From Streptomyces sp. Je 1-79 (lineage in GTDB: Bacteria > Actinomycetota > Actinomycetes > Streptomycetales > Streptomycetaceae): a DNA stretch of 64,000 bases. This document shows, one piece after another, positions 8,227 to 17,000 of this stretch. How positions within the stretch are numbered: position 1 is the stretch's first letter; each line of letters starts with the position of its first letter. The stretch covers positions 35,876-99,875 of the forward strand of contig NZ_JAMGSL010000021.1 of the NCBI RefSeq assembly GCF_025195125.1. The letters run 5' to 3'. The notes below the pieces were generated by a model. It saw only the letters and a list, made by a program, of their open reading frames with translations. It was not told the DNA's origin and did not search any database. The position numbers and the translations under genes were made by a program.

Positions 8227-9504
8227 TCACCGGGACAGCGCCACGCGCAGCGCCTCGTGGATCAGCTCGCAGCCGTACCGGAGCACGTCGAGCTCCATGG
8301 TCAGAGCGGGAAGCAGCTTGAGGACGGCCTTGTCGCGGCCGGTCGACTCGACGATCAGCCCGCGCTCGAAGCAGTAGGCCACCACGTCGTCCGCGGCCCG
8401 GCGGCCGCCGGCGTGGGTCAGGTCGATGCCGATCGCGTGGCCCTCGGGGCGCACCTCGACGCCGGGCAGCGGGTGGTCCAGCCAGAAGGTGCGCAGCAGT
8501 TCGGCGCCGTTGCGGGCCTGGTCGAGGAAGGCCGGGCTCTGCCACAGGTCGAGGGCCGCGCAGGCGGCGACGAACGCCAGCTGGTTGCCGCGGAAGGTGC
8601 CCGGGTGGTCACCGGCCTGCCACGAGTCGAAGCCCTCGTGGATGAGCAGCAGCGACATCGGCAGGCCCATGCCGCCGATGGACTTCGAGACGGTGATGAG
8701 GTCGGGGACGACCCCGGCCTGCTCGAAGGAGAAGAAGCCGCCGGTCCGGCCGCAGCCGGCCTGGATCTCGTCGGCGATCAGCACGATGCCGTACCGGTCG
8801 CAGATGTCGCGCAGGTGCCGCAGGTCCGCGTCGGGGATCCGGTAGACGCCGCCCTCCATCTGGACGACTTCGAGGATCACCGCCGCGGGCAGGTCGACGC
8901 CGGACAGGTCGTCGCTGAGGAACTGCTCGAGGAGGTCCATGGTCGGGAACGGGCCGCGCGGGCCGACCGGGAAGGGCAGGTGGGTGACGTCGCCGAGGTG
9001 GGTGCCGGCCACCTTGCGCAGCGACAGGTCCGCGGTCGCGGCGAGGCTGCCGCGGCTGACGCCGTGGTAGGCGCCGGAGAAGGCGATGACCTGGGTCCGG
9101 CCGGTGTGCTTGCGGGCCAGCTTCAGCGCAGCCTCGACGGCGTCGGTGCCGGTGCTGCCGCAGAACTGGACCCGGTGCGGCAGTCCGCGCGGCTCCAGGA
9201 TCTCCCGGCCGAAGCGCTCCAGGAACTCGCGCTTGGCCGCCGTGTGGAAGTCGAGCGCGTGCAGCAGCCCGTCGCCCTCCAGGTGGGCGATGACCTGGCG
9301 CTTGATGTGGTCGTGGTTGTGGCCGTAGTTGAGGGCGCCGGCGCCGGAGAAGAAGTCGACGTACTCCGTGCCGTCCTCGGCGACCAGAGTGGTGCCGCGG
9401 CCCGAGGTGAGGAGGACGGGGAACGCCCGGCAGTACGAGCGGACAGCGGACTCTCGGGTCTCGAACACCTGGGTAGAGGTGGTCAGATCTGCCAGAACCG
9501 TCAT
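8227..9504 (-). CDS. ectB-like: diaminobutyrate--2-oxoglutarate aminotransferase (EctB-like)
   Basis: Class III PLP aminotransferase of 425 residues, matching EctB in length and opening text (VFETRESAVRSYCRAFP, then FFSGAGALNYGHN). The PLP-binding motif LIADEIQAGCGRTG and the Schiff-base lysine in VSKSIGG (about Lys274) are present. It would convert aspartate-4-semialdehyde and glutamate to L-2,4-diaminobutyrate. No ectA or ectC lies nearby. Its ATG overlaps the NRPS2 stop as ATGA, so it is translated with the synthetases. The best reading is that it supplies Dab as a monomer rather than making ectoine. Confidence 0.93.
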   Translation of the reverse strand: MTVLADLTTSTQVFETRESAVRSYCRAFPVLLTSGRGTTLVAEDGTEYVDFFSGAGALNYGHNHDHIKRQVIAHLEGDGLLHALDFHTAAKREFLERFGREILEPRGLPHRVQFCGSTGTDAVEAALKLARKHTGRTQVIAFSGAYHGVSRGSLAATADLSLRKVAGTHLGDVTHLPFPVGPRGPFPTMDLLEQFLSDDLSGVDLPAAVILEVVQMEGGVYRIPDADLRHLRDICDRYGIVLIADEIQAGCGRTGGFFSFEQAGVVPDLITVSKSIGGMGLPMSLLLIHEGFDSWQAGDHPGTFRGNQLAFVAACAALDLWQSPAFLDQARNGAELLRTFWLDHPLPGVEVRPEGHAIGIDLTHAGGRRAADDVVAYCFERGLIVESTGRDKAVLKLLPALTMELDVLRYGCELIHEALRVALSR

Positions 9505-12500
9505 CGGAGGTCTCCAATCGAGGGGTGGGCGAGCGGGAGCACCTGGCCGACGGTGGCGGCAGGTGTACGGGCGACGGCGGCGAGCAGCGCGAGGTAGTCG
9601 TCGAGGAGCCGCCGGGCTTCGGTGTCGGCGATGCGGTCGCCGTAGTACGACAGGGCGATACGGGGTTCGGCGTCGTCGGTGACGTCCAGGCGGAGGGCGT
9701 ACTCGGTCTGGTTGCGGGTGCCGTCGCTCTCGGCGCCCCGCTGCACGCTCGCGGACTGCTGGGCGCGCAGGGCCGAGGAGACCGGGTAGTTGGCGACGAC
9801 GACCACCGAGTCGAAGAGCGGTCCTTCGTCGGCGCCCATCCGCTGGAGTGCGCCGGTGGGCACCGAGGTGTGCTCGGCGTCCTCGACGCGGGCCAGCTGG
9901 AAGCGGTCGAACAGGGCGGTCAGGGTCTCGTCCCGGTCGACCTCGACCCGGACCGGCAGGGCGGCGATGAACAGGCCGACCGCCCGTTCCAGACCGTCGA
10001 CGGCCCGGTCGCGGCCGGCCGAGACCACGCCGACGGTGACGTCGGCGCGCTCCAGGCGCGAGGCGGCCAGCAGCGCCCAGCCCGCGCAGGCCAGGGTCGA
10101 GAAGGTGTGCCCGTGGCCGGCGGCCCGCTCGCGCAGCGCGTCGGCGACGGCCGGGTCCAGCCGGTCCGACACCCGGGTGAAGCGGGACGGGCCCAGCCGG
10201 CCGGGCTCCGCGGCGAGCCGCGACGGCAGCGCCCCGGCGAGCCGGCTCTGCCAGAAGGCGCGGTCCGCCTCGGGGTCGGTGTCCTCGGCGGCGCCGAGTT
10301 CGGGGACCGGCGGGAGGTCGGCCTCGCGGCCTTCGAGGGCCGCGAGGTAGAGCGCGAGGAGTTCGTCGAGCAGCACCAGGTTCGACCAGCCGTCGGCCAG
10401 CAGATAGCTCTGGATCTGGCCGAGCCACCAGGTGGAGGGGCCGCGCACCAGCCACACCCGCCACAGCGGCGGCTCGGACACGTCGAAGGGCGTGACGCGT
10501 TCGGCCTCCAGGAGGGCGATCAGCTCGTCGGCGACGGCGTCCGGCTCGTGGCCGCTCCAGTCCAGCACCTCGATCGCCGGGTCGAGCCGGTCGGCGACCA
10601 CCGGGGTCCAGGCGCCGTCGCCGTCGCGCCGGAAGCCGGTGCGCAGGGCGGGGTGGCGGGCGGTGAGCCGGTGCCAGGCGACCCGGAAGAGGTCGGGGTC
10701 GATCTCGAAGGGCAGCTCCGTCGTGGACTGCATCTGGTACAGCCCGGGCACCGGGGAGGACTCCAGCACGTCGAGCATGTGGTGCTGGCCGGGCGTCACC
10801 GCGGGCTCGTCGGACCGGGTCCGGCTCGCCGGGGCGTTGGGGGCGGAGGCCTCGCGCTCGTCGACCGCCTTCGCGAGGGCCTCGATCGTCTGGTGGGCGA
10901 ACACCATGCGCGGGGTCATCTCGATCCCCGCGCGGCGGGCGGCGCTCACCATGCGGATGACGGCGATGGAGTTGCCGCCCAGGGTGAAGAACCCGATGTC
11001 GACCGGGACGTCGTCGCGGCCCAGCGCCTCGCGCCAGAGCGTCACCAGGGCCCGCTCGGTGTCGGTGCCCGCTCCGCGCCCCGTCAGGGCGGTGGCCGTG
11101 GGCGCCGGCAGCTCGCGGCGGTTGACCTTGCCGTTGTGGGTGAGCGGGAAGGAGTCCATGCGGACGAACGCGGTGGGCACCATGTGCTGGGGCAGGCTCG
11201 CCGACAGCTGCCGCTTGAGCTCGGCGTCGTCGGGGACCTCCCCGCCGGGCGGTGCCACCAGGTAGGCCACCAGCGTCTTCGCGCCGTCCCGCGGGCCATG
11301 GGCCGCGACCAGGCAGGAGCCGCCGCCGATGACCTCCCGCAGGGCCGCCTCGATCTCGCCGGTCTCGACCCGGTAGCCGTTGATCTTGATCTGGAAGTCG
11401 ATGCGGCCGAGCAGTTCGAGGTCGCCGTCCGGCATCCAGCGGGCGCGGTCGCCGGTGCGGTACATCCGGGCCCCGGGGACCGGGCTGAACGGGTCGGGCA
11501 GGAAGCGCTCGCCGGTCAGCCGGGCCCGGTTGTGGTAGCCCCAGCCGACCCCGACCCCGCCCAGGTACAGCTCGCCGGGCACCCCGACGGGCAGCGGGGA
11601 GAGCGACGCGTCGAGGACGTACGAGGTCTGGTTGGCCATCGGCGCGCCGTACGGGATGCTGCGCTGCTCCGGCAGCACCTCCCCGATCAGATGGATCGTC
11701 GAGTCCATGGAGACCTCGGTGGCGCCGCCCATGCTCACCAGCTGCGCCGAGGGGATCAGCTGCGCGGTGGCCCGCTGCGGGAGCGCCAGCGGGATCCAGT
11801 CGCCGCCGAGCAGGACCAGCCGGATCGGCAGCCGCTCTCCGCCACGGATCTCGCACTCCTCGACGAGCAGCCCGAACAGCGCCGGTACCGAGTGCCACAC
11901 GGTGACGGACTCGCGCTCGATCGTCTCGATCCAGCGGTGCGGGGAACGCTCGTCCTCGGGCGCAGGGAACACGACGGTCGCACCCGCCATGAGCGTGCCG
12001 AACACGTCGTACGCGCTCATGTCGAAGGCCAGTGCCGAGACACCGAGGACCTTGTCGCCGGGGCCGACGAGGAAGCGCCGGTTGAAGTCGGTGAAGTTGT
12101 TGACGCGGCCCCGGTGGTCGAGCAGCACGCCCTTGGGCAGACCGGTCGAGCCCGAGGTGTAGATCAGGTACAGCAGGTCGTCCGGGCGGACCTCGCGCTC
12201 GGGCCTGGTCGCGGGGAAGGTCCCTGCGGAGGCGGGGTCGACGGCGGTGACGCCGTCGCCGGCGAGCCGGTCGTCCCGGGTGACGACGAGGCGGGCGCCG
12301 GAGTCCGCCAGCATCCACTGGAGGCGCTCGGCCGGGTAGCCCGGGTCGAGCGGGACGTAGCCCGCACCCGCCTTGGCGATGGCGAGCTGGGTGACGACCA
12401 GGTCGATGCCCCGCTCCAGGCAGACACCGACCCGCTCGTGGCGGCCGCAGCCCTGTGCGAGCAGCAGACGGGCGAGCCGGTTGGCACGCGCGTCGAGTTC

Positions 12501-14078
12501 GGCGTAGCTCACCGCCTCGTCGCCGCAGACCACGGCGACGGCGTCCGGCTCCAGGTCCGCCCACTGCTCGAACAGGCCGTGGGCGGTGGCGTGTTCGGGA
12601 TACTCCTCGCCCGTACGGTTCCACTCGTCGACGACCAGCCGCCACTCGTCGGGGGTGAGCAGGTCCGCGTTGTCGACATGGACGTCCGGGGTCTCGATCA
12701 GCCCGGTGAGCAGCCGCCGGTAGTGGCCGAGGAGCCGTTCGGCGGCGGCGCCGTCCAGCACCGACTCGTCGAACTCGAGCGAGACCATGACCTCGTCGTC
12801 CGTCACCGCGCAGGACAGGTCCAGGGGGAACTTGGCCGTCCCGGAGTGCAGATGGGTGGGGGTCAGGGACAGGTCCCGCAGCCGCATCTCGTGACCGGGG
12901 CCGTTGTTGAAGACGAACATGGCCTCGAACAGCGGGCTCTCGGCGAGCGTGCGCTGCGGCGCGACCTTGTCGACGAGCACGTCGAACGGGATCTGGTGCT
13001 CGCGCGCCCACAGCGACTCGCGGGTGATCCCGGCCAGGACGTCGCCCAGGCTGCCGGCCCCGTCGGACAGGTCGGCGACCACGGGGACGGTGTTGGCGAA
13101 GTAGCCGACCAGGCGCTCGGTCTGCCGGTTCCGGTTGGCCATGACCGTGCCGATGGCGAACCGTGAGGTGCCGGTGTACCGGTTCAGCAGCACCGCGAAC
13201 GCGGTGAGCATCACGTTGAAGACGGTCGTGCGGTGCGCCTCGGCGGTGCGCTGGAGCTCGCGGCCGAACTGCCCGTCCCACTGGCAGCGAATGCGCCTGC
13301 CGGTGCGGGCCGTGCCGCGGTCCCCGTTCGGCGAGAGCCCGAGCGGCTGGGCCCAGGCCAGCTGCTCGCGCCACTGCGCGACCAGCCAGCCGAAGTCCTC
13401 GGGCTCCTGGGCCCGCTCGTGCGCCGCCGCGTCGGCGTAGTCGATGCCGAGCTCGGGCAGCCGGGGCGAACGGCCCTCGCGGGCCGCGTCGTACAGCTCG
13501 GCGAGGTCCTCCAGGAGGACGCCCACCGACCAGGCGTCGGTCGCGATGTGGTGCACGACCAGCGCGAGGAGGTGGTCGTCGGCGGCGATCCGGAACAGCC
13601 GTCCGTGGATCACGGGGCCGGCCGCCAGGTCGAGCGGCCGGGCCGCCTCACGCTGCGCGGCGGCCAGCGCGGCCTCCTCGCCGTCGGCCTCCTCGACCGG
13701 CAGCGCCACCGGCGCGGCCGGCAGGACGACCTGCTCCAGGCCGCCGTCCGGCCGCTGCCGGTAGACGGTGCGCAGGACGGAGTGGCGGGCGACGAGCCCG
13801 TCGAGCGCGGCCTTCAGCGCGGTGACGTCGAGCGCACCGCGCAGCCGTACGCCGTAGGGCACGTTGTACAGCGGCCGGCCGTCCGCGAGGGACTCGGCGA
13901 CCCACAGCTGCTCCTGGCCACGGGAGAGCAGGCAGGGCTGCTCGGGGTCGCGGCGGCGGATGGTGCGCGCCGCGGCCCGCTGCCTGCCGCGGGCCAGCAG
14001 CAGCGAGGCCATCAGCTCCCGCTTGGCCGCGGACAGGCCCTGAGACGTCTCCCGCTCGGTGGCGGCTTCCCGGATCAT
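9501..14078 (-). CDS. NRPS2: C-A-T-C nonribosomal peptide synthetase, terminal module
   Basis: NRPS of 1525 residues with domains C5 (about 45-470), A5 (about 510-1000), T5 (active Ser about 1037 in GGNS) and a terminal C6 (about 1085-1500). The basic N-terminal helix (KRELMASLLLARGRQRAA) looks like a docking segment for NRPS1. C5 has HHIATDA in place of HHxxxDG. A5 carries normal cores (YTSGSTG, RTGD, NGK); my hand-read specificity code is DMYHLGMMDK, close in style to the Cys/small-polar A-domain family (SMGGATE) but not a known code to me. C6 has SYLLADG, so both motif histidines are lost. There is no TE, R or E domain. It overlaps NRPS1 by ATGA. It adds the fifth residue and may take part in chain release. 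Confidence 0.95.
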   Translation of the reverse strand: MIREAATERETSQGLSAAKRELMASLLLARGRQRAAARTIRRRDPEQPCLLSRGQEQLWVAESLADGRPLYNVPYGVRLRGALDVTALKAALDGLVARHSVLRTVYRQRPDGGLEQVVLPAAPVALPVEEADGEEAALAAAQREAARPLDLAAGPVIHGRLFRIAADDHLLALVVHHIATDAWSVGVLLEDLAELYDAAREGRSPRLPELGIDYADAAAHERAQEPEDFGWLVAQWREQLAWAQPLGLSPNGDRGTARTGRRIRCQWDGQFGRELQRTAEAHRTTVFNVMLTAFAVLLNRYTGTSRFAIGTVMANRNRQTERLVGYFANTVPVVADLSDGAGSLGDVLAGITRESLWAREHQIPFDVLVDKVAPQRTLAESPLFEAMFVFNNGPGHEMRLRDLSLTPTHLHSGTAKFPLDLSCAVTDDEVMVSLEFDESVLDGAAAERLLGHYRRLLTGLIETPDVHVDNADLLTPDEWRLVVDEWNRTGEEYPEHATAHGLFEQWADLEPDAVAVVCGDEAVSYAELDARANRLARLLLAQGCGRHERVGVCLERGIDLVVTQLAIAKAGAGYVPLDPGYPAERLQWMLADSGARLVVTRDDRLAGDGVTAVDPASAGTFPATRPEREVRPDDLLYLIYTSGSTGLPKGVLLDHRGRVNNFTDFNRRFLVGPGDKVLGVSALAFDMSAYDVFGTLMAGATVVFPAPEDERSPHRWIETIERESVTVWHSVPALFGLLVEECEIRGGERLPIRLVLLGGDWIPLALPQRATAQLIPSAQLVSMGGATEVSMDSTIHLIGEVLPEQRSIPYGAPMANQTSYVLDASLSPLPVGVPGELYLGGVGVGWGYHNRARLTGERFLPDPFSPVPGARMYRTGDRARWMPDGDLELLGRIDFQIKINGYRVETGEIEAALREVIGGGSCLVAAHGPRDGAKTLVAYLVAPPGGEVPDDAELKRQLSASLPQHMVPTAFVRMDSFPLTHNGKVNRRELPAPTATALTGRGAGTDTERALVTLWREALGRDDVPVDIGFFTLGGNSIAVIRMVSAARRAGIEMTPRMVFAHQTIEALAKAVDEREASAPNAPASRTRSDEPAVTPGQHHMLDVLESSPVPGLYQMQSTTELPFEIDPDLFRVAWHRLTARHPALRTGFRRDGDGAWTPVVADRLDPAIEVLDWSGHEPDAVADELIALLEAERVTPFDVSEPPLWRVWLVRGPSTWWLGQIQSYLLADGWSNLVLLDELLALYLAALEGREADLPPVPELGAAEDTDPEADRAFWQSRLAGALPSRLAAEPGRLGPSRFTRVSDRLDPAVADALRERAAGHGHTFSTLACAGWALLAASRLERADVTVGVVSAGRDRAVDGLERAVGLFIAALPVRVEVDRDETLTALFDRFQLARVEDAEHTSVPTGALQRMGADEGPLFDSVVVVANYPVSSALRAQQSASVQRGAESDGTRNQTEYALRLDVTDDAEPRIALSYYGDRIADTEARRLLDDYLALLAAVARTPAATVGQVLPLAHPSIGDLR

Positions 14079-17000
14079 GCGTCCCTCTCCTCGCCGGCCG
14101 CGAGGAGTTCGCGTGCCTGGTCGTCGGTCACGCCGTCGAGCAGCACCTCGAGTTCGAGGAGCTCGGCCTCGCTCAGCCCGGCCAGCTGGAGTTCCTCCAG
14201 GGCCTGTGCGACTCCGCGCACGGTGGGCTGCTCGAAGACGGTGCGCAGCGGCAGTTCGATGTCCGTCTGTGCGGCCAGTTCGGCCACCAGACGGGTGGCG
14301 AGCAGCGAGTGGCCGCCCAGGGTGAAGAAGTCGTCCAGCGCGCCGACCGTCGGGGTGGCGAGCAGCTCCTCGAAGACCGAGGCCACGAGCCGCTCGGTCG
14401 GACCGGACAGCTCCTCGAAGCGCCGGCGGACCCGCTCGACGGTCACCTCGCCCCGCTGGAGCGCGTTCCGGTCGACCTTGCCGTTGGGGGTGCGCGGCAG
14501 CCGGTCGGCGAAGACGTAGCCGGTGGGGACCATGTAGCGCGGCAGGCGGGTGCCGAGCGCGGCGGCCAGGACGGCCGGGTCGCGTTCGGTGCCGACGACG
14601 CAGGCGACCAGCGTCGGCTCGCCGTCGCAGTCCCGCAGGACGACCGCCGCCTCCCGCACGGCCGGCAGCTCGCACAGGGCCGTCTCGACCTCGCCCGCCT
14701 CGATGCGGAAGCCGCGGATCTTGAGCTGGTCGTCGAGCCGGCCGAGGAACTCCAGCCGGCCGTCGGCGTGCAGCCTCACCCGGTCGCCGGTGCGGTACAG
14801 CCGGGCACCGGGAACGTCCGAGTACGGGTCGGGGACGAACCGGTCCGCGGTGGCCCTCGGGTCACCGAGGTAGCCGCGTCCCACCACCGGGCCGCCGATG
14901 GCGAGTTCGCCCGGCAGACCGAACGGCAGGCGCCGTCCCTGCGCGTCGAGGACGTACGAGGTCACGCCGGCGACGGGGCTGCCGAGCGGGACCGCGCGGT
15001 CGGTCGGCGGCGGGGTGGACAGCACCGCGATGTGGGTGTCGTCCGAGCACTCCGCGGGACCGTAGGCGTTGACCATCGGGATCCCGGGGAACCGGCGCAG
15101 CCAGTCGGCGGCGAGGTCCGGCGGCAGCGCCTCGCCGGTGGCGATCAGGAAGCGCAGGCTCGCGAGGCCGCCCTCGTCGGCTCCCTCCCGGCCCGCGTGC
15201 TCCAGGAGCGCCCTGATCATGCCGGGCACCAGCTGGAGCACGGTGACGCCGCGCTCCTTGACGAGGGCGAGCAGCGCCCCGGCGTCGCGGCTGGTGTCGT
15301 CGTCGCTGACCACGGTGGTCGCGCCGCGCATCACCGCGACGAGCATCTGCCAGACGGAGATGTCGAACGACTGCGAGGCGGTCTGCGCGACGACGTCGCC
15401 CGAGGACAGCTCCAGGTCGTGCGCCATCAGCTCCAGGTGGTTGAGCAGACCGGCCTGTTCGATCTCCACGCCCTTCGGCTCACCGGTCGTACCGGAGGTG
15501 AAGATGACGTAGGCGCGCCGCGCCGGGTGCGTCTCGTCCGCGTCGAGCGGGCGGCCGGCCGAGACGGAGTCGTCCAGCACCAGGTGGGTGCCGCGGGCCT
15601 CGCCGAGCAGGGCGGCGATGCGGGCCGCCTGCTCGTCGTCGGTGACGGCGACGACCTCGCCGAGACGCTCCAGCATGGTGGCGATCCGCCGGTCCGGGAC
15701 GGCCGGGCTGACCGGCACGTACGTCGCGCCGGCCGCGCCGCAGGCGAGGGCGGCGGCGATGTGCCGGGCCGAGCGCCCGGCGCACACCACCACGGCCGGT
15801 TCGGGGCCGGTGGCCGCCGTGGAGATCCGTTCGGCGAGCGCCGCCACCCGGTCCCGCAGTTCGCGGTAGGTCCAGACGGTGGCGCCGTCCACGACGGCGG
15901 GGGCGTCCGGGGTCTGCCGGGCCCAGTGCTCCAGCGCCTCGGCCGTGGTCCTCGGTGTGAAGGCCTCGGGACCGGCGCTCAGGGCGTCCTGGGACGCGGC
16001 CTCGGTGACCGAGCGCAGTTCCAGGTCGGCCACGGACCGCTGCGGGGCGGCGGCGATGCTGCCGAGCAGGGCCTCGAAGTGGTCCAGGAGCTGCTCGCCG
16101 GCCGCCGTGTCGAAGAGGTCGGCGTTGAGCTCCAGCGTCGCGTGCAGACCGTCCTTCTCCTCGGCCAGGTCCAGGCTGAGGTCGAACTTGGCGGTGCCGG
16201 TCGGCGCGTGCAGCCGCTCCAGCCTGAGGTCGCCGAGGTCGATCTCCGAGTAGGGCGCGTTGTGCAGGGTGAACATGACCTGGAACAGCGGGCTCATGCT
16301 CATGTCCCGGTTGGGCTGGAGCACGTCGACGACGCGGTCGAAGGGGACGTCCTGGTTGGCGTAGGCCGCCAGCGTCGTGGACCGGACGCGTTCGAGCAGC
16401 TCGGTGAAGGTCTCCTCCGCGGAGAGACTGTTGCGGAAGACGATCGTGTTCACGAAGAACCCGACGACGTCCTCGATCTCGACCGAGCGGGTGGACACCG
16501 GGGTGGCGACGGCGATGTCCGCGGCGCCGCTGTAGCGGTGCAGCTGGGTGTTGAACGCCGCCAGCAGGGTCATGAACAGGGTCGCGTTGTGCTCGCGGCC
16601 CACGTGCCGGACCCCGCTCACCAGGTCGGCGTCGATGACCCGGCGGACCGTCAGGCCCCGGTTGGTCATCGCCGCGGGCCTCGGCCGCTGCCCGGGGAAC
16701 TCCAGCAGCGGCGCCGGTTCGGCCAGCGTCTCGCACCAGAAGTCGAGCTGCGCCTGGTGGTCGCCGCCTTCGACGCGGTCGCGCTGCCAGCTCGACCAGT
16801 CCGCGTACTGCACCTCGAGCTCGGGCAGCGGGGAGGCCGCGCCCTTGCTGCGTGCCTGGTAGAGGGCCGCGAAGTCGCGGACCACGATCTGCAGGCCCCA
16901 GCCGTCGGCGACGACGTGGTGCACGGTGAGGACGAAGACGTGGTCCTCGGCGGAGAGCCGGATCAGGGTCGCCTGCTCCAGCGGGGCCGCGGCCAGGTCG

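Noticed and set aside
8227..9504. Ectoine biosynthesis locus
   Set aside because: Only an EctB-like gene is present and it overlaps NRPS2. No ectA, ectC or ectD is seen.
10000..10450. Last NRPS2 domain as an epimerisation domain
   Set aside because: It lacks the HHxxxDGVSW pattern and other E-domain text. SYLLADGWS fits a degenerate C domain better.
8227..13374. A single minus-strand frame running from the aminotransferase through NRPS2
   Set aside because: Only the part from 9504 downstream has aminotransferase text. The rest is out of frame with the real C-A-T-C protein.
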